NCBI RefSeq assembly: GCF_009863985.1
Contig: NZ_WEZT01000002.1
Span: 1-59,787, forward strand
Length of the DNA stretch: 59,787 nucleotides
From: Furfurilactobacillus milii
Lineage (GTDB): Bacteria; Bacillota; Bacilli; Lactobacillales; Lactobacillaceae
Reading direction: 5' to 3'
Shown here: piece after piece, positions 48,390 to 56,556 of the stretch
How positions within the stretch are numbered: the stretch's first letter is position 1
Layout: each line of letters opens with the position of its first letter
The notes under the pieces: model-generated
The model's database searches: none
Told to the model about the DNA's origin: nothing
Seen by the model: only the letters and a program-made list of their open reading frames with translations
Made by a program: the position numbers and the translations under genes

Positions 48390-49565
48390 TTGAAGAAAAC
48401 TAAATTAGTACGTAGGGTGATTACTTCAGTAACCGCCTTTTTTGTTGCCTTGGTTATCTCAACGGTGGCAATGGCCGCTCCACGTACAGACATGGTTGAC
48501 GTTTCAAACAACAACGGTGCTATGACGACACCAGAGTTTGTCTACATGCGAAACAACTATGCCGTGAAAGCAGTCACCACCAAGATTAGTGAAGGCACAT
48601 ACTTCCAAGATGGGACAGCGGCTGGCAACATTAAAGCGGCTGAAGCTGCAGGTCTGTACATCAATGGGTATCATTTTGCCCGTTACTCAACCGTAGCTGG
48701 TGCGATTGCTGAAGCTAACTATGCAGCTCAAACAGCTAAGGCTGATGGGTTACCAGTTGGGGCAGCTTTGGTAGCTGATGTAGAAGCACCACAGCAACGT
48801 GGCAATGGCTATTACACCAACACCGCCGCTAACAATGCTTTCATTAACACGGTTGCGCAATATGGCTACCGTTCCACTGTGTACACCATGGGCTCATGGC
48901 TAAATAGTCAGTTCTATGTTGATAAAGGTTGGATTGCAATGTATCCCTATGTGCCACAAGGGAATTACTACAGCAACCATCACGGCTGGCAATGGTGGTC
49001 ATCATTCTACTTCCCGTGTTCCTTGGGACGGTTTGATGTCACCCAGTTGTATGACAATTTCTTCATGGGTGAGCAACAGCCAGTAGTTAAATCAACTGAT
49101 GACAGCAAGCAAAACGTTAAGGCCTCGGTTGATGCTGTTAAGGTAGCCCAAAGTAATACTCTAGCTAACGGGGATTACGCTCAAGCAGGCACGTTTACAC
49201 CCAACCACAACATGAACGTGCGTGTAGGTGACTCAACGAATAGTGGTATCTCTGGTGTACTGCCAGCAGGTTATTCCATTCGTTATGACCACGTCTTTAT
49301 TGCTAATGGATATGTATGGGCACGTTACGTTAACAATGCTGGCTATTACCGTTACATTGCTATGGGTGCCAACGGTGGTGCTGAGTATGGTTCACGAGTT
49401 AAGTACACTTATGTACAGCCAGCACGCCGAGTTTGCATTGTAGAAAGTGGTGACTCATTCTGGAGTATCTCACGTCAGTTTGGAATCAACATGTACACAC
49501 TTATGCAGATGAATAATGCCAACGCCTACACTAGGATTTACCCTGGTGAACATTTGTATTACTAA
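48390..49565 (+). CDS. Endolysin: GH25 muramidase with SH3 and LysM, Sec signal
   Basis: 391 residues from TTG 48390 after AAAGGGG (an upstream in-frame ATG at 48354 has no site). A signal peptide KKTKLVRRVITS...STVAMAA with a likely AMA-AP cleavage precedes a GH25 domain (DVSNNNG Asp37, KISEG Glu68, catalytic DVE at 130-132). A bacterial SH3 domain (about 240-330) and a C-terminal LysM (VESGDSFWSISRQFGINMYTLMQMNN) follow. It cleaves the glycan strands. The signal peptide indicates holin-independent export, with the holin acting as trigger. Confidence 0.93.
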   Translation: MKKTKLVRRVITSVTAFFVALVISTVAMAAPRTDMVDVSNNNGAMTTPEFVYMRNNYAVKAVTTKISEGTYFQDGTAAGNIKAAEAAGLYINGYHFARYSTVAGAIAEANYAAQTAKADGLPVGAALVADVEAPQQRGNGYYTNTAANNAFINTVAQYGYRSTVYTMGSWLNSQFYVDKGWIAMYPYVPQGNYYSNHHGWQWWSSFYFPCSLGRFDVTQLYDNFFMGEQQPVVKSTDDSKQNVKASVDAVKVAQSNTLANGDYAQAGTFTPNHNMNVRVGDSTNSGISGVLPAGYSIRYDHVFIANGYVWARYVNNAGYYRYIAMGANGGAEYGSRVKYTYVQPARRVCIVESGDSFWSISRQFGINMYTLMQMNNANAYTRIYPGEHLYY

Positions 49566-49590
49566 TTGAATATGGTTTTGCTGATAATTT

Positions 49591-49628
49591 AGGCGCTCAT
49601 TCCGTAACTGAATTGAGCGCCTTTTTTT
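49591..49628 (+). terminator. Rho-independent terminator of the lysis module
   Basis: AGGCGCTCA...TGAGCGCCT stem with eight T residues. The prophage late transcript ends here. Confidence 0.85.
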
Positions 49629-49688
49629 GCATTTTATGAATAATTTTTATTTTCTTAAAACTATGTATTTTCCGTTATGCCTGCCGAT

Positions 49689-49709
49689 ACTGTACACAAA
49701 ACCGTGCAC
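49689..49709. repeat. Candidate integrase arm site, right
   Basis: ACTGTACACAAAACCGTGCAC, the partner of ACTGTGCACATTCCGTGCAC at 17744-17763. In the circular phage the two would flank attP on either side. Confidence 0.35.
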
Positions 49710-49817
49710 ATAAGTTTATAATGCTATCTAATCGTATCAAATAATTTGGCAATTTTGAATGTTTCACAATCCCATGTGTAGCAAGCAGAATTCCGATTTA
49801 ATAAGGATAATAGGCAG

Positions 49818-49846
49818 TGTACTCGCAGCCTATCTTTTGGTATAAT
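49818..49846 (+). promoter_or_regulatory. Promoter of the mbl-rodA operon
   Basis: TATAAT at 49841-49846 with an extended -10 (TGG directly before it) and a poor -35 (TGTACT) at 17-bp spacing. A small ATAGGC/GCCTAT hairpin overlaps the -35. Confidence 0.6.
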
Positions 49847-49883
49847 TGTGCATTGAAATTGTACGAATTGAAAGGAGTTCAAC

Positions 49884-50879
49884 ATGGCCAAAGATATTGG
49901 AATCGATTTAGGCACGGCCAATGTGTTGATTTATGTTGTTGGCAAGGGCATCGTTCTTGATGAACCGTCCGTCGTTGCCGTAGATACCAAAACTGAGCGT
50001 GTTTTAGCTGTGGGTTCAGAAGCTTACCGAATGGTTGGCCGCACGCCCAGCAATATTCGGGCCATTCGCCCATTAAAGGACGGGGTTATTTCCGATTTTG
50101 ATGTTACGGAGGAAATGCTGTCATACTTCATTAATAAGCTGAACGTGAAGGGCTTTATGTCGCGTCCTAACATTATGATTTGTGCCCCAACCAACATTAC
50201 TGAAATTGAACGAAAGGCTATCATTCAAGCCGCTGAAAAATCTGGCGGTGCCAAGGTTTATTTGGAATATGAACCTAAGGTTGCTGCTATTGGTGCTGGC
50301 TTAGATGTTTACCAAGCGACTGGTAACATGGTTATTGATATTGGTGGTGGAACCTCTGATATTGCGGTCTTATCTCTTGGTGATATTGTTGCCAGCACAT
50401 CATTACGCATGGCTGGTGACCGAATGAATGCTGATATCGCGGCTTATGTCAAACGTGAACATGGGTTGACGATTGGTGAACATTCAGCCGAAAACATTAA
50501 GATTAAAATTGGGACTGCTATTCATCTGGAACATCCAGAGAGTATGGAAGTTCGTGGTCGTGATGCCGTTGATGGGATGCCTCATGCCGTGGAAATCAAT
50601 GCTAATGAAGTTGAAGCTGCATTGCATGACACGTTGCAACAGATTATTGACGCTGCGCATGGTGTTTTGGAACGAATTCAACCAGAATTGGCTGCAGATA
50701 TCATTGATCGTGGCATTATTTTGACAGGTGGTGGTTCCTTGCTAGAAGGTATCGATCAGCTCATTTCTCGCGAGCTTCAAGTACCTGTCATGATTTCCGA
50801 ACAACCACTTGATAATGTGGCCAAAGGTGCCGGTGAACTGTTAGAGCGAATGAACGGTAAAAAAGGTCCACAGTTGTAA
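49884..50879 (+). CDS. mbl: Rod shape-determining protein, MreB/Mbl family
   Basis: 331 residues of the actin fold: phosphate 1 [14 protein letters not shown], phosphate 2 [17 protein letters not shown] near residue 152, adenosine motif [15 protein letters not shown] near residue 277. In this place (between murA and rodA) the gene is the Mbl paralogue. It polymerises under the membrane and guides RodA-dependent wall synthesis. AAAGGAG precedes the ATG. Confidence 0.93.
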   Translation: MAKDIGIDLGTANVLIYVVGKGIVLDEPSVVAVDTKTERVLAVGSEAYRMVGRTPSNIRAIRPLKDGVISDFDVTEEMLSYFINKLNVKGFMSRPNIMICAPTNITEIERKAIIQAAEKSGGAKVYLEYEPKVAAIGAGLDVYQATGNMVIDIGGGTSDIAVLSLGDIVASTSLRMAGDRMNADIAAYVKREHGLTIGEHSAENIKIKIGTAIHLEHPESMEVRGRDAVDGMPHAVEINANEVEAALHDTLQQIIDAAHGVLERIQPELAADIIDRGIILTGGGSLLEGIDQLISRELQVPVMISEQPLDNVAKGAGELLERMNGKKGPQL

Positions 50880-50890
50880 CGGAGGCAGTT

Positions 50891-51193
50891 ATGAAATGGT
50901 TACTCACGAAGTTGGTTCGTGGTTACCAACGGTTTATTTCACCGTTATTTCCGCCAAGTTGTCGCTATTATCCAACATGTTCAAACTACATGTTGATGGC
51001 TTTAAAAAAGCATGGTGCTTTTCTAGGCCTAGTGATGGGAATTGCGCGGATCCTGCGCTGTAATCCTTTTATTCGCGGCGGGTATGATCCGGTTCCAGAT
51101 TTCTTTACAATTCGCCGTAATCCAGATCCTAAAGATATGGATCCAATTGTTGCGGCATACTTTCATGGGGAGCATCATGGCAAAAAAAGATAA
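50891..51193 (+). CDS. yidD: Membrane protein insertion efficiency factor YidD
   Basis: 100 residues with the YidD/DUF37 signature: [33 protein letters not shown] (two Cys, Arg-rich) and [17 protein letters not shown]. It assists YidC/Oxa1-type membrane insertion at the membrane surface. GGAGG upstream; the 3' end overlaps the next gene by 17 bp. Confidence 0.93.
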   Translation: MKWLLTKLVRGYQRFISPLFPPSCRYYPTCSNYMLMALKKHGAFLGLVMGIARILRCNPFIRGGYDPVPDFFTIRRNPDPKDMDPIVAAYFHGEHHGKKR

Positions 51194-51395
51194 AACAGTG
51201 CCGGTATCGATTGATGAAGTTGATGTTGACGGAGAAACGATTGAACAAGTTTCTGTTAACAAGCAGGTCATTGGTGATATTCGGCCAAATGATAAAAAGT
51301 TTCTGGCAACGACCGCTAATGGTCAAAAGATTGTTGCAAATAGTCAGGAAGATGCACTACAAGCAATCTTGGCTGAGTTTAATTTACATGGTTAA
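51177..51395 (+). CDS. DUF2969 family protein
   Basis: 72 residues beginning [24 protein letters not shown]. The family is small, restricted to lactic acid bacteria, and found beside rodA and yidD. No catalytic motif; function unknown. ATG 51177 has GGGGAG upstream within yidD. Confidence 0.8.
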   Translation: MAKKDKTVPVSIDEVDVDGETIEQVSVNKQVIGDIRPNDKKFLATTANGQKIVANSQEDALQAILAEFNLHG

Positions 51396-51407
51396 AGGAG
51401 GCTGCAC

Positions 51408-52628
51408 GTGCAACAGGGACGAACTTCAATTAGCCGCAAAAACAAAGATAAAGATTTAGATTCACGCATTGATTGGGGCATTATTTTTTGTGTGCTTATG
51501 CTGGCATTGATCGGTATTGCATCGATTTATGTCGCTGCCAGTCATGATACAAAGTCAGTTAGCGTTGTTAAACAGGTTATTACACAGGTCTTATGGTATG
51601 CCATTGGGACTGTCGCCGTCGTGATTTTAATGCAGTTTGATTCCGAACAGTTGTGGAAGCTGGCGCCGTTGGCCTATGGTGTGGGAATTTTCCTGTTGGT
51701 CGCGGTGCTTGTATTTTACAGTCGTGCTTATTATGTGCAGACCGGGGCTCGTAGTTGGTTTGCTATTGGGCCGCTGACATTTCAGCCGTCTGAAGTGATG
51801 AAACCGGCGTATATCTTGATGATGGCGCGGGTAATCACAATGCATAACAATGATCATCCAACTCACACAGTTAAGACAGATTGGTTGTTAATCGGTAAAA
51901 TGTTCCTGTGGACGCTACCCATTTTTGTTTTGATGAAGTTACAAAATGACTTTGGGACAAACCTAGTGTTTGCTGCTATTTTCGCTGGTATGGTTTTGGT
52001 TTCAGGGGTTACTTGGCGTATTATTGTGCCAACCTTTGCGCTCGTTGTCATTGTCGGTGGTGTTGCACTGACATTGGTGCTTAGTGACTGGGGACGGACG
52101 CTGTTAGGCCATTTGGGTTTCCAGGCCTATCAATTTGCCCGTGTGGACACGTGGCGGCATCCGGCTGCAGATACCTCTAATCAAGGTTATCAACTCTGGC
52201 AGAGCATGAAAGCAATTGGATCAGGTGGCCTGTTCGGTACCGGATTTAACGTATCTCACGTTTACGTGCCAGTTCGGGAATCAGATATGATTTTCTCGGT
52301 TATTGGTGAAAACTTTGGGTTTGTTGGTGGTCTGTTACTGATCATGCTGTATTTCTACTTGATTTGGCAAATGGTCAGGGTAACGTTTGATACAAAAAAT
52401 GAATTTTATGCGTACATTGCAACCGGTGTTGTCATGATGATTTTATTCCATGTTTTTGAAAATATTGGGATGAACATCGGACTGCTACCATTAACCGGGA
52501 TTCCACTGCCGTTTGTGAGTCAGGGAGGATCCGCTTTGATTGGGAATCTGATTGGAGTCGGGTTAATTATGTCGATGCGCTATCATTACACGAGTTATAT
52601 GTTTAGTAGTGAAGCCAGCTTCAAATAA
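51408..52628 (+). CDS. rodA: Peptidoglycan glycosyltransferase RodA (SEDS family)
   Basis: 406 residues, GTG start after AAAGGAGG. About ten transmembrane segments. SEDS motifs are GARSWFAIGPLTFQPSE near residue 108, SDMIFSVIGENFGFVGG near residue 290 and TGIPLPFVSQGGSALIGN near residue 362. It polymerises lipid II during cell elongation in concert with a class B PBP and MreB/Mbl, encoded upstream. Confidence 0.95.
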   Translation: MQQGRTSISRKNKDKDLDSRIDWGIIFCVLMLALIGIASIYVAASHDTKSVSVVKQVITQVLWYAIGTVAVVILMQFDSEQLWKLAPLAYGVGIFLLVAVLVFYSRAYYVQTGARSWFAIGPLTFQPSEVMKPAYILMMARVITMHNNDHPTHTVKTDWLLIGKMFLWTLPIFVLMKLQNDFGTNLVFAAIFAGMVLVSGVTWRIIVPTFALVVIVGGVALTLVLSDWGRTLLGHLGFQAYQFARVDTWRHPAADTSNQGYQLWQSMKAIGSGGLFGTGFNVSHVYVPVRESDMIFSVIGENFGFVGGLLLIMLYFYLIWQMVRVTFDTKNEFYAYIATGVVMMILFHVFENIGMNIGLLPLTGIPLPFVSQGGSALIGNLIGVGLIMSMRYHYTSYMFSSEASFK

Positions 52629-52651
52629 GTTGATAAAGTGAGGAATAGATT

Positions 52652-52954
52652 GTGGAAAACGAAAACAAGTATTTCTGGACTAAAAAAGATGGTGACAATG
52701 TTCGCTTAGGCTTAAGCAAGGACGCGCAAGACGAATTGGGAAACGTTACTTACATCGATTTGCCTAAGGCAGGTAGCAAGTTAGTTGCCGGCGACACATT
52801 TGCTAGCATTGAAGCCGAAAAGGCTGTTTCCGACATGCCAAGTCCAGTAAGTGGGACTGTTGTGGAAGTTAACCCAGCATTAAAGGAAAGTCCGGATGCC
52901 TTAAACGGCGATTGGGACGAAGCTTGGTTGCTAACACTGAGTGAATCAAAGTAA
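52652..52954 (+). CDS. gcvH: Solitary GcvH-like lipoyl protein
   Basis: 100 residues, GTG start. The lipoyl-lysine lies in ASIEAEKAVSDMPSPVSG (Lys about 57), typical of H-proteins but shorter at the N-terminus than the 125-residue standard. No gcvT or gcvP is nearby. In some Firmicutes GcvH serves as a relay in lipoate attachment to other enzymes; this is the likely role if the glycine cleavage system is absent. A strong terminator follows. Confidence 0.85.
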   Translation: MENENKYFWTKKDGDNVRLGLSKDAQDELGNVTYIDLPKAGSKLVAGDTFASIEAEKAVSDMPSPVSGTVVEVNPALKESPDALNGDWDEAWLLTLSESK

Positions 52955-52970
52955 ATTATCGAATTAAATA

Positions 52971-53010
52971 AAACGTGCTCATGGATGATTAAACTCCATG
53001 AGCACGTTTC
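52971..53010. terminator. Bidirectional rho-independent terminator
   Basis: AAACGTGCTCATGGA pairs with TCCATGAGCACGTTT around a 10-nt loop. It separates the rightward mbl-rodA-gcvH genes from the leftward C26 peptidase gene. Confidence 0.9.
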
Positions 53011-53036
53011 TGTTTAGAATTAGAACGATATGAGGA

Positions 53037-53765
53037 TTAAGCAAGTGTATCGCGAACGTCATTTACGAAGGCGGTAAACAGTGCGGCGGCTTGTTGGTTG
53101 GTAGCTGCCATCATTTCAGGATGGAATTGAACAGCTAAAATATGCCGATCAGAATCTTCGACGGCTTCCACAACGCCATCAGCGGCCGTGGCAGTGACGG
53201 TCAAACCTGGTGCTACTTTTCTCACAGATTGGTGATGAAAAGAGTTAACCCAAGCTTGTTTGCCATAGATTTGCTGAAGTAAACTGCCGTTTGTGGTTGT
53301 GATACGATGGACCGGTGACGCCCAGTCTGTTGGAAATTGATTATGACCAATAGCGTTAGGTACCTGCGTTGGAATGTCTTGATAATCGGTTCCACCCAGA
53401 ACCGCGTTGATGAGCTGGATACCACGGCAAATGCCCAAAATTGGTTTGTGGGCAGCAATAGCGGCGTGAATAAGTCCTTGCTCAAACTGATCACGATCCC
53501 AATCATTTAATTCATTCTGTGGAATCGGGTCCTGACCGTAGAGACGGGGACTGACATCTTGACCGCCAGTAAGTAGAATCGCGTCCACACGTTCAACATA
53601 GGCCGCCGCCATCTCTGGGTCTGAAATTGGCAACAGTAGGGGCAGTGCGCCGGCATTAACAAGGGAGGAAACGTAATTCTTTTGTGTATAGTCAACATAG
53701 TTGGTACTCATGTGCTGGCTGGGGCGAACCAAGTGGTTGGTTCCAATTCCAATAATTGGCTTCAT
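53037..53765 (-). CDS. Gamma-glutamyl-gamma-aminobutyrate hydrolase family protein (peptidase C26)
   Basis: 242 residues of the class I glutamine amidotransferase-like fold. The nucleophile elbow is GICRGIQLINAVLGG (Cys near residue 113) and the His-Glu pair FHPEMM is near residue 216. TGGQDVSPRLYGQDP is typical of PuuD-like hydrolases. It probably cleaves gamma-glutamyl bonds of small molecules; the true substrate is unknown. Alone on the minus strand. Confidence 0.88.
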   Translation of the reverse strand: MKPIIGIGTNHLVRPSQHMSTNYVDYTQKNYVSSLVNAGALPLLLPISDPEMAAAYVERVDAILLTGGQDVSPRLYGQDPIPQNELNDWDRDQFEQGLIHAAIAAHKPILGICRGIQLINAVLGGTDYQDIPTQVPNAIGHNQFPTDWASPVHRITTTNGSLLQQIYGKQAWVNSFHHQSVRKVAPGLTVTATAADGVVEAVEDSDRHILAVQFHPEMMAATNQQAAALFTAFVNDVRDTLA

Positions 53766-53879
53766 AAATAATCAACTCTCTTTCTAAAAACTGTCTGCGA
53801 TTAGTGTAACGCAAATTGTTGGTTTGTGTGGTTGATTTATGCCGGTACGCTCAAATGTTAATTGTTCAGACGACATGAG

Positions 53880-53908
53880 TTGCTTATCGACTTAAACGTC
53901 AGTAAGAT
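53880..53908 (+). promoter_or_regulatory. Promoter of the DUF2785-like gene
   Basis: TTGCTT (53880-53885) and TAAGAT (53903-53908) with a 17-bp spacer, about 29 bp before the start. Confidence 0.5.
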
Positions 53909-53936
53909 TGTAACCAGAAAAAGAAATGGGTGAATA

Positions 53937-54923
53937 ATGATGGCAGATGAATTGAAACAGGTTGACGATGTTCGGACACAATTAAGGAATCTTCGTCAAC
54001 AGGTACAGGCTGGTGCCGTTTTTCAGTCGCTAAACACAAAAATTGGTGCGGTATTGGATAATTTACCAAGTAATGATGAGACGCCAGTTAGTTTGCCTGA
54101 TGATGCTGATGGCATTAAAGACCTATTAAAAATGTTGAATCAGCAAATTCGGGCGACAACATTGGATAAGATCACCGATGATCAGTTGATGCAATTATTA
54201 AATCACTTAGGGTCACCTGATGTTGATGTACGCGATCGGGAAATTTATTTCTTCTTTAATGACGCGTTGCAACAGCATGTGTTGTCGGATTCTCAGCTAC
54301 GTTTGGCAGTCAATACGCTTCTGCAGGATCGTGTTTTGTTTAATCATATTACTGAACCGGAAAATACAGCTATTTTCGGTCGGTCATTTGCGGTGATGAT
54401 TTTATCGTTGCTTGCGTATGCGGATCGGGTTGACGCCCATTTTCTAGACGCTGAGACCACGATGAGGTTAGTTGATCAGCTGGCCACCTACATTGCTTTA
54501 GAAAATGATACCCGTGGGTTTGTTGGGACTTCTGGCTGGGCACACGCCTATACACATATCGGTAATTTACTGGATGAACTGGCGGAAAGCCAAGTCCTTA
54601 CACGGGCCGATAAAGTCTTTCTAATGATTGAAATTTTAGAAAAGTATCGTCGACTCGGAACGCCACTAATTTTTGGGGAAAGTCGTCGGTTAGCGGCTTA
54701 TTTAGCGACGGTCGTTAATTTAAACGACTTATATGAACAGGCCTTTTTGCAGGAATGGCGTCAATGGCGTGTATGCTTAAGTAATACACCTCAGCCAGAG
54801 GATGAAGCTGGGTGGACACGACTGTTTAACCGATCACGGCTACTATCGGCCATGATTTTGCGCGAAGATTACCCAGAAGAAGTCAGCAACGCAATTAACG
54901 CTGAAGTTGACTTCCTTTCATAG
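53937..54923 (+). CDS. DUF2785-like protein
   Basis: 328 residues, all-helical. The centre has LVDQLATYIALENDTRGFVGTSGWAHAYTHIGNLLDELAES (about 185-225), which recalls the DUF2785 family (GWAHA...H...L pattern). The first 100 residues are polar helices. A start at 53940 (second of two ATGs) is equally possible. No enzymatic motif seen; cytoplasmic. Confidence 0.65.
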   Translation: MMADELKQVDDVRTQLRNLRQQVQAGAVFQSLNTKIGAVLDNLPSNDETPVSLPDDADGIKDLLKMLNQQIRATTLDKITDDQLMQLLNHLGSPDVDVRDREIYFFFNDALQQHVLSDSQLRLAVNTLLQDRVLFNHITEPENTAIFGRSFAVMILSLLAYADRVDAHFLDAETTMRLVDQLATYIALENDTRGFVGTSGWAHAYTHIGNLLDELAESQVLTRADKVFLMIEILEKYRRLGTPLIFGESRRLAAYLATVVNLNDLYEQAFLQEWRQWRVCLSNTPQPEDEAGWTRLFNRSRLLSAMILREDYPEEVSNAINAEVDFLS

Positions 54924-54980
54924 CGGTTGGGTAGCCTAGACTGTAACAAGCAAAAATCTTTTCTAAACGGGCAAAGTGAG

Positions 54981-55009
54981 TTGGTGTCACTGATTGATTC
55001 TGGTATACT
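54981..55009 (+). promoter_or_regulatory. Promoter of ddl
   Basis: TTGGTG (54981-54986), 17-bp spacer, TATACT (55004-55009) with an extended TGG before the -10. The start codon follows 50 bp later. Confidence 0.7.
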
Positions 55010-55059
55010 TAAGGTTCACTTACTGACCGGAAAAAAGAAAAGATAGGATGATCAACGTT

Positions 55060-56193
55060 ATGAAAAATAAAAAGCTGCACATTGCGTTATTGTTTGGTGG
55101 TAACTCGTCAGAACATGATGTTTCTAAACGTTCTGCGCATAACATTTATGACGCAATGGACAAGGACAAGTATGACGTCAGCTTATTTATGTTTACCAAG
55201 GACGGCATCTTGCTAGGTAATAAGGCCTCGCACCGTATTTTTGATGGTGAAGATGAGGACTTGGTTGTTAGCGAAGAGATGCCTAAAATTGATTTGAGCA
55301 ACCCATTGGCACCAATCATGGCATTAAATGAGGTGTCTGATATCGATTTGTTTTATCCTGTTATTCACGGTAATTTGGGTGAAGACGGGACTGTGCAAGG
55401 TCTGTTTAAATTATTGAAGAAACCTTACATTGGGAGTAATGTTCTAGCATCTGCACTGGCCTTTGATAAAGACATGACCAAGCGGATTCTGACACAAGCA
55501 CACGTCCGTAACACGGAGTATGTTGTCATTACGCCTGAGAACAAGGATCAGATGGACTACGAAACAGTAGCTGCCAAAATTGGTCGCGTCATGTTTTTGA
55601 AGCCGGCAGATCAAGGCTCTTCTGTGGGGATTCATCGCGTAACGAATGCTGATGAATATAATGCTGGATTGGCAGATGCGCTTCAGTATGACTTTAAAGT
55701 GCTGGCTGAAGAGGCAATCGATGGCCCTCAAGAAATTGAAATTTCGATTTTAGGCAATGAAAAACCACGGGCTTCAAAATTAGGTGCTGTCCGTGTCCCA
55801 GATTCAGATACGTTCTATGACTACAATAATAAGTTTGTCGATGCAAGTGGCGTCGTCTTTGAATTGCCCGTTGTGTTGCCGGAATCTTTAACACAGGAAA
55901 TCACTCAAATGGCACTGGATGCTTATGTTGCTCTTGGGCTTAAGGGGATGGCACGAATCGATTTTCTTGTGTCTAAAGATGGCGTGCCTTATCTTAGTGA
56001 ACCAAACACGCTGCCTGGTTTTACCAACATCAGTTTGTATCCACAAATGTGGGGTGTTTCGGGAATTGATTATCCAAGCTTGATTGATGAGATCATTGAT
56101 TACGGACTAGCAGAGTACAAACGTAATCAGTCCATCAGTTACTCTTTTACCAAGCTAGGTACCGAACACGTTGGTGAGAAGAAGTTTAACTAG
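55060..56193 (+). CDS. ddl: D-alanine-D-alanine/D-lactate ligase family, predicted D-lactate type
   Basis: 377 residues from ATG 55060, which has AGGATG at the right distance. The in-frame ATG at 55048 is part of that site. ATP-grasp motifs: LLFGGNSSEHDVSKRSA, PVIHGNLGEDGTVQG, KPADQGSSVGI and EPNTLPGFT. The omega-loop reads FYDYNNKFVD, with Phe259 where D-Ala-D-Ala ligases have Tyr. Phe here is known to give D-Ala-D-Lac synthesis in Leuconostoc and vancomycin-resistant lactobacilli. Confidence 0.94.
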   Translation: MKNKKLHIALLFGGNSSEHDVSKRSAHNIYDAMDKDKYDVSLFMFTKDGILLGNKASHRIFDGEDEDLVVSEEMPKIDLSNPLAPIMALNEVSDIDLFYPVIHGNLGEDGTVQGLFKLLKKPYIGSNVLASALAFDKDMTKRILTQAHVRNTEYVVITPENKDQMDYETVAAKIGRVMFLKPADQGSSVGIHRVTNADEYNAGLADALQYDFKVLAEEAIDGPQEIEISILGNEKPRASKLGAVRVPDSDTFYDYNNKFVDASGVVFELPVVLPESLTQEITQMALDAYVALGLKGMARIDFLVSKDGVPYLSEPNTLPGFTNISLYPQMWGVSGIDYPSLIDEIIDYGLAEYKRNQSISYSFTKLGTEHVGEKKFN

Positions 56194-56239
56194 AAATTGT
56201 CATTTTATGTTGTAAAACTGCCTTTTAAAAATAAGTTTA

Positions 56240-56274
56240 AAACGGAATCCTATAAAATTGGATTCCGTTTTTTA
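56240..56274 (+). terminator. Rho-independent terminator of ddl
   Basis: AACGGAATCC/GGATTCCGTT stem, TATAAAATT loop, followed by T6. Confidence 0.88.
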
Positions 56275-56276
56275 TT

Positions 56277-56306
56277 TACTTGAATTTACACTTTAAGTGC
56301 AACACT
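56277..56306. repeat. IS30-type terminal inverted repeat, left relic
   Basis: TACTTGAATTTACACTTTAAGTGCAACACT is the diverged inverse of the sequence at 57366-57394 next to a transposase C-terminal remnant. It marks the left end of a decayed IS30-family element whose inside was replaced by the usp segment. Confidence 0.6.
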
Positions 56307-56375
56307 AATTAAATAAAGAATGGCCCATGGCCAAATTTCTGTAAAATGATGTTTGCGAAAACAATCATGAAAGGA

Positions 56376-56469
56376 ATCAGCTCCTAAAAGATGGGTTTGT
56401 GGTAAACACCATTTTAAAGGAAGCTGATCTTTTTTGTCCGAACAGCGTTCGGATTAATTTTACAATCTA
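56376..56469. repeat. 94-bp perfect inverted repeat, left copy
   Basis: Starts ATCAGCTCCTAAAAGATGG and ends ATTTTACAATCTA. It is the exact reverse complement of 57200-57293 over all 94 bases. The inner end resembles the terminal repeat of the IS30 elements at the window ends (GGATTAA...GCAATCTACC). Confidence 0.85.
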
Positions 56470-56490
56470 TCATAGCAGTAAATTAAAACG

Positions 56491-56537
56491 AAAAAAGATT
56501 CAATCCACAGTGAGCAAACGCGGATTGAATCTTTTTT
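56491..56537. terminator. Bidirectional terminator downstream of usp
   Basis: AAAAGATTCAATCC pairs with GGATTGAATCTTTT around a 15-nt loop; A-run on the left, T-run on the right, so it serves the leftward usp gene. Confidence 0.85.
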
Positions 56538-56556
56538 ATTTTGGTTTAAGTAGAAA

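Larger units (their letters stand above)
49629..49883. other. Right prophage border containing attR
   Basis: About 255 bp without a gene. It holds the inverted copy (49671-49685) of GGCAGGCATAACGGA found at 18886-18900, a candidate arm site (49689-49709), and then presumably bacterial sequence leading to mbl. ATGCTAT at 49721-49727 also occurs at 17673-17679 near the left border, but seven bases prove nothing. The core is not resolved. Confidence 0.4.

Noticed and set aside
17677-49848. TATAATTG-N-GCATT shared by both prophage borders as the att core
   Set aside because: Only 13 interrupted matching bases which include a -10 box likely to match by chance; kept as a weak candidate, not annotated as att.
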